A stretch of 7,059 nt of DNA from Candidatus Nitrosocosmicus sp. GTDB taxonomy: Archaea > Thermoproteota > Nitrososphaeria > Nitrososphaerales > Nitrososphaeraceae. Shown piece after piece: positions 1-4,520 of this stretch. Each line of letters starts with the position of its first letter. Position 1 is the stretch's first letter. The stretch lies in the NCBI GenBank assembly GCA_030452275.1, contig JAKDMR010000103.1:1-7059 (forward strand), in the 5' to 3' direction. The notes beneath the pieces were generated by a model. That model had not been told where the DNA came from. It was given only the letters and a program-made list of their open reading frames with translations, and searched no databases. Made by a program: the position numbers and the translations under genes.

Positions 1-194
1 TCAAAGCAAGCACAATCAGTTTACAGAAAGAAAGCATGTGTCAGTTTACATGACTGTTAACCTACCATTGCTTTTCCAGGAGTCGTTGTGATTTATTTTG
101 TCTTTTCTAAAAAAGTGATTACTATGCATAAGGCTGATTGATCAATTCATAAAAATGAAAAAACTATTAACTCCTATAATTTGATCAGGCTAAT
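1..194. other. Leader region upstream of the EEP gene, no gene supported
   Basis: No convincing coding sequence is visible. Two forward frames are open from the window edge (stops at 58-60 and 89-91), so the tail of an upstream gene cannot be excluded, but neither frame is recognisable. A 10-bp direct repeat TCAGTTTACA occurs at 16-25 and 41-50, each copy preceded by AAGC a few bases upstream. An A-rich element around 147-157 (CATAAAAA) is the best TATA-like candidate and would give a leader of roughly 15-20 bases before the ATG at 195. It is weak. Confidence 0.4.
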
Positions 195-1370
195 ATGAAT
201 GAATTTTACGTGAGTTTTTGGAATGTCAACAACTTATTTGATACTCTTCCCACATCAATAGGGTCTGCTCTTGAGTTCACACCTGATAGGGGATGGAATA
301 ATGTAGTAAGGAACAAAAAAATTGAAAATCTGGCTCATGTAATAAATTCTCTGCATGATAACCAGGGACCAGATATAATCGGTCTGTGTGAAATTGAGAG
401 TGAAAAATTAGCCCTTAATTTGATAGATAAACTCCGATCGGAAAAAGAATATTCAATTGCACAATATCTGAATAGCCCAGACATTCGTGGAATTGACACC
501 TGCTTATTATACTCAAAAAAACTATTTAGACTTAATACCGTTAAGGGTTATAGCACACACCTAAGATATCCCACGAGAGATATTTTGGTAGTAAATTTAA
601 CTGTTTTATCAAATAATGCAGATTTCAACATAATTGTAAATCATTGGCCTTCACGGGCTGGGGGGCGATTCGAAACTGAACCTCTTCGAATTGCTGTGGC
701 TGAAAATTGTGCACGTGCTGTTGAAGACATTTTGAAAATAAGCCAGAGTGAATTGCAGAATCTTCCTGGGGATTTAAGGTATGATGAAAAATCGCTCTCA
801 CTGTTAAATGAAAAATGGAATAAGAATATTTTACTTATGGGCGATTTTAATGACAATCCGTACGATAGAAGTATTTTGAGCTATTTACATGCTACACCTG
901 ATAAACGAAAGTTAATGAATTGGGATGAAATATTCGAACATCCGGTTCAAAAAAGATGGCCCTCTAATAAACAGACTGATAAACACAATTATCTATTTTA
1001 TCAAGGATATCTTTTTAATTGCATGTGGTCACTCGTACCAGATGGAACTATTTTCTATGATGGTGGGTACGATTTATTTGATCAATTTATTGTCTCTCGT
1101 GGATTACTGAATGGCGAACAAGATCTGAAAATAGATCTAAACAAAATTCGCATAAATAAAAAAATTCAATTAGATCGCAATCTTTCTTACGAATTTTTCG
1201 ATACCCGAGACCGAAACAAAATACATCCTTCATATGGACAGAGTCCGATGAGATTTGAATATCAGCGAATTAAGCCAAACGGAGATCTTGAAGAGTTATC
1301 TCCGGGAAGAACAATACTCACTGGGTATAGCGATCACTTTCCAATAGAATCGACAATCAACCTCCTTTAG
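195..1370 (+). CDS. Endonuclease/exonuclease/phosphatase (EEP) superfamily protein
   Basis: This 391-residue protein is a predicted Mg2+-dependent phosphodiesterase or phosphatase of the DNase I-like fold; the substrate cannot be told from sequence. All core EEP motifs are present in order: FWNVNNLFDT at residues 8-17 (metal-site Asn), LCEIE with Glu66, RGIDTCLLY at 98-106, NHWPSRAGG at 149-157 (catalytic His150), MGDFND at 215-220 (Asp217, Asn219), YDLFDQFIVS at 292-301, and GYSDHFPIE at 377-385 with the general-base pair Asp380/His381. The spacing from GDFND to SDH, about 160 residues, is longer than in compact EEP enzymes. The ATG is favoured because the first conserved motif begins seven residues later. 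There is no signal peptide, so it is probably cytoplasmic. The combination of FWNVxNLFDT, EFTP, RGID, TRDIL and NHWPSR is the one I know from Bacteroidota proteins, suggesting horizontal transfer (inference). No SD site is evident. Fold assignment is near certain; biological role is unknown. Confidence 0.92.
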   Translation: MNEFYVSFWNVNNLFDTLPTSIGSALEFTPDRGWNNVVRNKKIENLAHVINSLHDNQGPDIIGLCEIESEKLALNLIDKLRSEKEYSIAQYLNSPDIRGIDTCLLYSKKLFRLNTVKGYSTHLRYPTRDILVVNLTVLSNNADFNIIVNHWPSRAGGRFETEPLRIAVAENCARAVEDILKISQSELQNLPGDLRYDEKSLSLLNEKWNKNILLMGDFNDNPYDRSILSYLHATPDKRKLMNWDEIFEHPVQKRWPSNKQTDKHNYLFYQGYLFNCMWSLVPDGTIFYDGGYDLFDQFIVSRGLLNGEQDLKIDLNKIRINKKIQLDRNLSYEFFDTRDRNKIHPSYGQSPMRFEYQRIKPNGDLEELSPGRTILTGYSDHFPIESTINLL

Positions 1371-1563
1371 AACAATATAGCATAAGGTGCAGTTGTCAAT
1401 TTTGAGAGGTAAAGATATTAAACTAAATCTTTGAGGAATAAGATGATATTAGAATGAATTATCTGTTGTATATCTTTGAACTACAATTGGTTGATTCAAA
1501 AAGATAAAATCTGGAATGAAAATAACTATATCTACACAAAATAAAAACAAAATCAAGTAATTA
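1371..1563. other. Spacer between the EEP and thioredoxin genes
   Basis: This is 193 bases of AT-rich DNA with no open frame longer than about 20 codons and no strong T-run terminator after the EEP gene. The only element worth naming is the TATA-like stretch in front of the thioredoxin gene. Because of the spacer and that element, the two forward genes are probably transcribed separately. Confidence 0.5.
1525..1534 (+). promoter_or_regulatory. Candidate TATA box of the thioredoxin gene
   Basis: ACTATATCTA is the most TATA-like element in the spacer. Its centre lies about 35 bases before the ATG at 1564, which would put the transcription start near 1555 and leave a leader of about ten bases, or about 50 bases if translation starts at 1606. 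AT-rich surroundings make chance matches common. Confidence 0.35.
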
Positions 1564-2034
1564 ATGAACCTTTATTATTATGATTCTCCCAAAATAAACC
1601 AAAATATGAAAAATTGGGACGAAGATCTAGCGAAGATAATGGAGAAAAAGATGAAAAAGTACAAGGAACAAATTGACAATAATCTTCCAACAAGCAATAA
1701 TCACGATAAGAATGTCAATGGTCCGATTACATTAACTGATTATAATTTTGACGAAACTATTAGAAAATATTCATTTTTAGTAGTGGATTTCTGGGCTCCA
1801 TGGTGTGGTCCTTGTAAAATGGTATCGCCCATAATTGACCAATTGGCTATCGAATTAAGAGGAAAAGCGGTGTTTGGCAAACTAAATGTTGATGAGAATC
1901 CTACTGTCGCAAACATTTTCGGAATTCAAAGTATTCCCGCTTTGATCATATTTAAGAATGGAGAAGCAATAGACGGCCTTATGGGCGCCATGCCAAAGCA
2001 GCAACTTGTATCTACAATATCTCGGTATTTTTAA
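1564..2034 (+). CDS. trxA: Thioredoxin with N-terminal charged extension
   Basis: A 156-residue thiol-disulfide oxidoreductase of the thioredoxin fold, expected to reduce disulfides in cytoplasmic proteins. The thioredoxin domain spans about residues 53-156 and carries the classic active site WCGPC (80-84, redox pair Cys81/Cys84), the buried Asp75 in VVDFWA, and the cis-proline Pro125 in QSIPALIIF. Residues 1-50 form an extra N-terminal segment with a lysine-rich helix (DLAKIMEKKMKKYKEQ, 21-36) and a polar Asn-rich linker. There is no signal peptide or membrane span. The start is uncertain: ATG 1564 fits the TATA-like element, but the in-frame ATG at 1606 (residue 15, MKNWDEDLAK) begins right at the charged helix that I recall at the N-terminus of some archaeal thioredoxins. 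Neither has an SD site. T-runs downstream mark the likely transcript end, and the gene converges on the CBS gene. Symbol is by family; archaeal genomes often encode several thioredoxins. Confidence 0.95.
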   Translation: MNLYYYDSPKINQNMKNWDEDLAKIMEKKMKKYKEQIDNNLPTSNNHDKNVNGPITLTDYNFDETIRKYSFLVVDFWAPWCGPCKMVSPIIDQLAIELRGKAVFGKLNVDENPTVANIFGIQSIPALIIFKNGEAIDGLMGAMPKQQLVSTISRYF

Positions 2035-2058
2035 ATGCAATTTGGGGCGTAGTTACTC

Positions 2059-2073
2059 TTTTTTGATTTTTTT
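2059..2073 (+). terminator. Poly-T terminator of the thioredoxin gene
   Basis: Runs of six and seven T (2059-2064 and 2067-2073), interrupted by GA, lie 25 bases after the thioredoxin stop codon. Archaeal RNA polymerase commonly terminates at such T-runs without a hairpin. Confidence 0.6.
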
Positions 2074-2132
2074 CTACAGGTTTTGCTGATATAAGCCTAT
2101 TGCTTTTGGTTACTTGCATGGATATACGACTC

Positions 2133-2139
2133 TTTTTTT
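2133..2139 (+). terminator. Second poly-T terminator candidate
   Basis: A run of seven T about 100 bases after the thioredoxin stop codon could act as a back-up terminator before the convergent gene. Confidence 0.4.
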
Positions 2140-2365
2140 GTCTCTAGTCAATATTGGTTCGTACTAGATTAGGGTCAATAGATTTTACATTGCATAACCT
2201 TCCATTAATATTGGTTGAGGAGATACATTTAATTTCATATATTTGAATAGGGTAAACAGTTCTTATTTTCTATCGTCGGAAATTTAAGTTTGCTAAATTC
2301 AGGGAGGAGTTTTTCTAAATATTATTTGAAGATACAATGATTCTAACCTTTCTAGGTGTTCTCAT

Positions 2366-2381
2366 AGGAGAAATTTCTCCT
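2366..2381. repeat. Perfect 16-bp palindrome beside the CBS gene stop codon
   Basis: AGGAGAAATTTCTCCT equals its own reverse complement. It begins 19 bases beyond the stop codon of the minus-strand CBS gene, so it lies in that gene's 3' untranslated region and could form a six-pair stem with an AATT loop. No T-run follows it on the minus strand, so it is not a typical intrinsic terminator. A 3'-end stabiliser or a binding site for a dimeric protein are alternatives. Confidence 0.45.
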
Positions 2382-2400
2382 CTGATAATAATGTAGGTCC

Positions 2401-3621
2401 TTATTCCTTTGGCGAGTATCTTACTGATTCTTTATGCTTTTCCCCGGATCTCTGGCGAGAAATCTGGTTCTTAAAGCTGTCGCTCATTTCATCAAAAATT
2501 TTAGCAATGTCATATTCGTTTGTAGACGTATATGTATATCGTCTATGAGGGTATATAATGTGCGCAGATATCTCATATCTCTTTCTTTCCCCTGTTACGT
2601 CCTTAATCTTAATCTTACATCTGGCTTCTATAATCTCCTGAGATATTTTATGCATTAATTTCAGTATATTAATAAATTTTGATTTTACCATCTCTGATTC
2701 AAACGGATCTTCTGGTAGGCCTATTATATATGCAGGAATTTCACTCTCCACTTGTTCTCCTAAGAGTGAAATAATATCTCTGAAAGTAATTATACCTAGT
2801 AATGTATCAAGTGATTTTACTAATATATAGGATGAATTGGAATTTAGCAATAAATTTATTACCGAATTAATAGCTTCATTTGGACCAATCGTTACTATGT
2901 TTTTGTCTGCAATACCAATTACTTCAAGTTCAAGCCTGTGTTTATCATGTTCTGATACAATTGCATCCCTTGCAATTCTCTCTGATGGAATCAGTGTGTG
3001 CATTATGTCACTTGACGTTACAATACCCTTGACCAAGTTTTTCCCTTCGTGCATCTGTTCTACAATTGGTAGATGATCTATCATGTCTTTTATCATTATG
3101 TTCCTCGCGGTCGCCACCTTATCTTTTGGCTCAATTGTGATAAGTTCAGGAGTCATCAAGTCAGAAGCGATAATTCGTTTGTCAAAGTTTATTTTCTTCT
3201 TATTAAAAGTTTCAAGGATGTATTGTAATATTCTTTTTGACGATACCTGTCCTATAATTTCGTGACTGCTTTCATCAACAATAGGTAACGCTCGTAATCT
3301 ATGAAGGCTCATTATCCTTGCAGCATTTCCAACAGTGTCAGTTTGTGAGAGACTTGGAATTCTCTTACCTAGTGTAGAAGATTTCATCGTGTTAATGTCC
3401 CTACCAACTAGTATGTCTCTAGTATTCAGGCAGAATAGTGATTTATCTGATAATTGTACAAATACCTCGTGGGATTTTTCTTTAATCATCATTCCAATGA
3501 TTTTGGATACAGGGACATCTTCCTTAGCCAAGACTGGCCTCTCAATAAGATCTCTTAATTCCTTATTTCGAACGTCTTTTATATGACTATATAATTGTCT
3601 ACTGACCTCTTGTGAAATCAT
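2401..3621 (-). CDS. Four-CBS-domain protein with S30AE/HPF-like C-terminal domain
   Basis: A 406-residue cytoplasmic protein. Four CBS repeats, small domains that usually bind adenine nucleotides or S-adenosylmethionine, fall at about residues 29-72, 84-135, 151-210 and 233-288. The clearest signatures are LRALPIVD (109-116), SDLMTPELITIEP (153-165), HLPIVE (183-188), GIVTSSDIM (199-207) and GIITFRDIISLL (276-287). The first repeat is the most diverged. Residues 294-395 follow the beta-alpha-beta-beta-beta-alpha order of S30AE/HPF ribosome-hibernation factors: a first strand with PAYIIGLPE, a helix with FINILKLMHKI, strands ARCKIKIKD, YEISAHIIYP and RRYTYTSTNE, and a last helix DIAKIFDEMSDSFKNQISRQ ending in a basic tail. 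That resemblance is pattern-based; CBS identity is secure. A role in nucleotide-sensed control of ribosomes is inferred. No membrane span. The ATG is supported by a TATA box 26 bases upstream, implying a leaderless transcript. Confidence 0.9.
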   Translation of the reverse strand: MISQEVSRQLYSHIKDVRNKELRDLIERPVLAKEDVPVSKIIGMMIKEKSHEVFVQLSDKSLFCLNTRDILVGRDINTMKSSTLGKRIPSLSQTDTVGNAARIMSLHRLRALPIVDESSHEIIGQVSSKRILQYILETFNKKKINFDKRIIASDLMTPELITIEPKDKVATARNIMIKDMIDHLPIVEQMHEGKNLVKGIVTSSDIMHTLIPSERIARDAIVSEHDKHRLELEVIGIADKNIVTIGPNEAINSVINLLLNSNSSYILVKSLDTLLGIITFRDIISLLGEQVESEIPAYIIGLPEDPFESEMVKSKFINILKLMHKISQEIIEARCKIKIKDVTGERKRYEISAHIIYPHRRYTYTSTNEYDIAKIFDEMSDSFKNQISRQRSGEKHKESVRYSPKE

Positions 3622-3642
3622 GTTATCATATACGTCCTACAT

Positions 3643-3651
3643 TATTTTATA
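3643..3651 (-). promoter_or_regulatory. TATA box of the CBS gene (leaderless spacing)
   Basis: On the minus strand this reads TATAAAATA, with its centre 26 bases upstream of the A of the start codon at 3621. That is the normal archaeal distance from TATA box to transcription start, so the mRNA probably begins at or within a base or two of the ATG. Read on the plus strand the same site gives TTTTATAC and may also serve the divergent broken gene, whose second ATG (3672) lies about 24 bases away. Confidence 0.65.
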
Positions 3652-3665
3652 CTTGCGCAATTCAA

Positions 3666-4027
3666 ATGGCTATGGCAGAGGCAAATTACATGTTTTAAGG
3701 CTTTATTCTCGACATTTGATCCTGCATCAACCAATTTACAAAAATAATTACACACTATGGAGTAGACATAGGTCAATGTAAGGATGACAAAAATTACTAT
3801 TACAATAATGAAGAAGCATGTGGCAAGAACCTAGGATCTCGTTATATGACAACAATGACGATAAATTGTGCACATAGTATCGTAAAAGAAGATGAAAATG
3901 AAGAGAATGGTGAAATATATAAAGTAGGAGCATATCTAACCTTCAAAATAATAGTTGGACAATTGACCTAAAAGGAAATGATATTCCAGTAACTCCATTC
4001 TTGTTGTGCCTAGCTGTTACCCGATAA
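3666..4027 (+). pseudogene. Frameshifted small gene, divergent from the CBS gene
   Basis: I do not recognise the family. No intact frame covers this stretch, but joining three frames at single-base homopolymer indels gives one protein of about 120 residues. Pieces: MAMAEANYMF from ATG 3666; an extra T in the T-run 3693-3696; then KALFSTFDPASTNLQK; a missing A in 3740-3744; then a long frame with HYGVDIGQCKDDKNYYY, EEACGKNLG and ENGEIYKVGAYLTFK; a missing A in 3945-3948; then NNSWTIDLKGNDIPVTP to the TAA at 4025-4027. The codons have the purine-first bias of real genes, and the opposite strand gives only a His/Leu/Cys-rich shadow. The reconstructed protein has four cysteines, an acidic patch (VKEDENEENGE) and no membrane span or signal peptide. 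Decay is more likely than sequencing error because the four neighbouring genes are intact. A shorter real ORF from ATG 3849 is possible but less convincing. Confidence 0.45.
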
Positions 4028-4520
4028 TTAACTCCATTATTATTTTATTCACTCAAGGGGATAAAATGGAAATAAAATCTAAAAGCAAATATCAACAGCT
4101 CTACAGAATCGAAACGATAATTAAATAGTCTAGGGGATATTTCGATTCATATACGGGTTGTCAAACTAACTAGTATATTCATTTAAAGTAAATCCTAAAT
4201 CATGTTGATTTCATATTCTTATTTTAAGTTTGACATGATCGTTACATTTTGTTCAACATGGACAGAAGGATCTCCTGTTTTTCAATCAAACTATATCATT
4301 GACTATTCTAAGATCTTAAGACTTTTATATTTTCAAAAGATGTAGTTGACATGTCTTTCTTATAGTGGTGAAAATGGAGCGGCAATTACATCCGGTAATC
4401 ACCCGGGTTCAAATAGCTAGAGACCACGTTTTAACTCCACTTTGGTAAACATACAAGTATTCTAATAAAAGTTTAGGTTATCTAACTTGATATTTTATAT
4501 GTAATAGTGATGAATTTTAG
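4028..4520. other. Intergenic region without a supportable gene
   Basis: This lies between the broken small gene and the 3' end of the secreted dehydrogenase gene. It contains two short forward open frames: 20 codons at 4066-4128 (MEIKSKSKYQQ...), preceded by GGGGAT four bases upstream, and 47 codons at 4202-4345. Neither resembles a known family. An 8-bp inverted repeat GTCAAACT/AGTTTGAC sits at 4160-4167 and 4227-4234. The segment 4365-4427 has a GTGGT/ACCAC closing pair and GGGTTCAAAT but does not fold as a tRNA. No strong T-run on the minus strand marks the end of the dehydrogenase transcript. Confidence 0.4.

Larger units (their letters stand above)
2035..2400. other. Convergent intergenic region with terminators and a palindrome
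   Basis: This stretch separates two genes that end towards each other. It holds T-rich terminator candidates for the thioredoxin gene near its left end, a 10-bp direct repeat AATATTGGTT (2150-2159 and 2207-2216), and a perfect palindrome close to the end of the CBS gene. I find no open frame with protein-like composition and no RNA gene fold. Confidence 0.5.

Noticed and set aside
1..91. Possible C-terminal end of an upstream forward gene (two frames open from the edge)
   Set aside because: Two frames compete, both short, with no recognisable motif; not decidable without sequence to the left.
155..184. Nine-codon upstream frame MKKLLTPII before the EEP start
   Set aside because: Too short, no start signal, and expected by chance in AT-rich DNA.
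3748..3933. Minus-strand open frame of 61 codons
   Set aside because: His/Leu/Cys-rich composition is what the antisense of the plus-strand Asn/Lys/Glu-rich frame would give; it is a shadow.
4066..4128. Forward open frame of 20 codons with GGGGAT four bases upstream
   Set aside because: Too short to support and the upstream element is a poor match to an archaeal Shine-Dalgarno sequence.
4202..4345. Forward open frame of 47 codons starting MLISYSYFKF
   Set aside because: No ribosome site, no clear promoter, no recognised motif and weak codon bias; could be chance.
4365..4427. tRNA-like segment with GTGGT/ACCAC ends, an ATTAC/GTAAT stem and GGGTTCAAAT resembling a T-loop
   Set aside because: Only 63 bases long; the bases after the T-loop (AGCTA) do not pair with CCGGG, and the stem gives no valid anticodon loop with U33. 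At best a degraded tRNA fragment.
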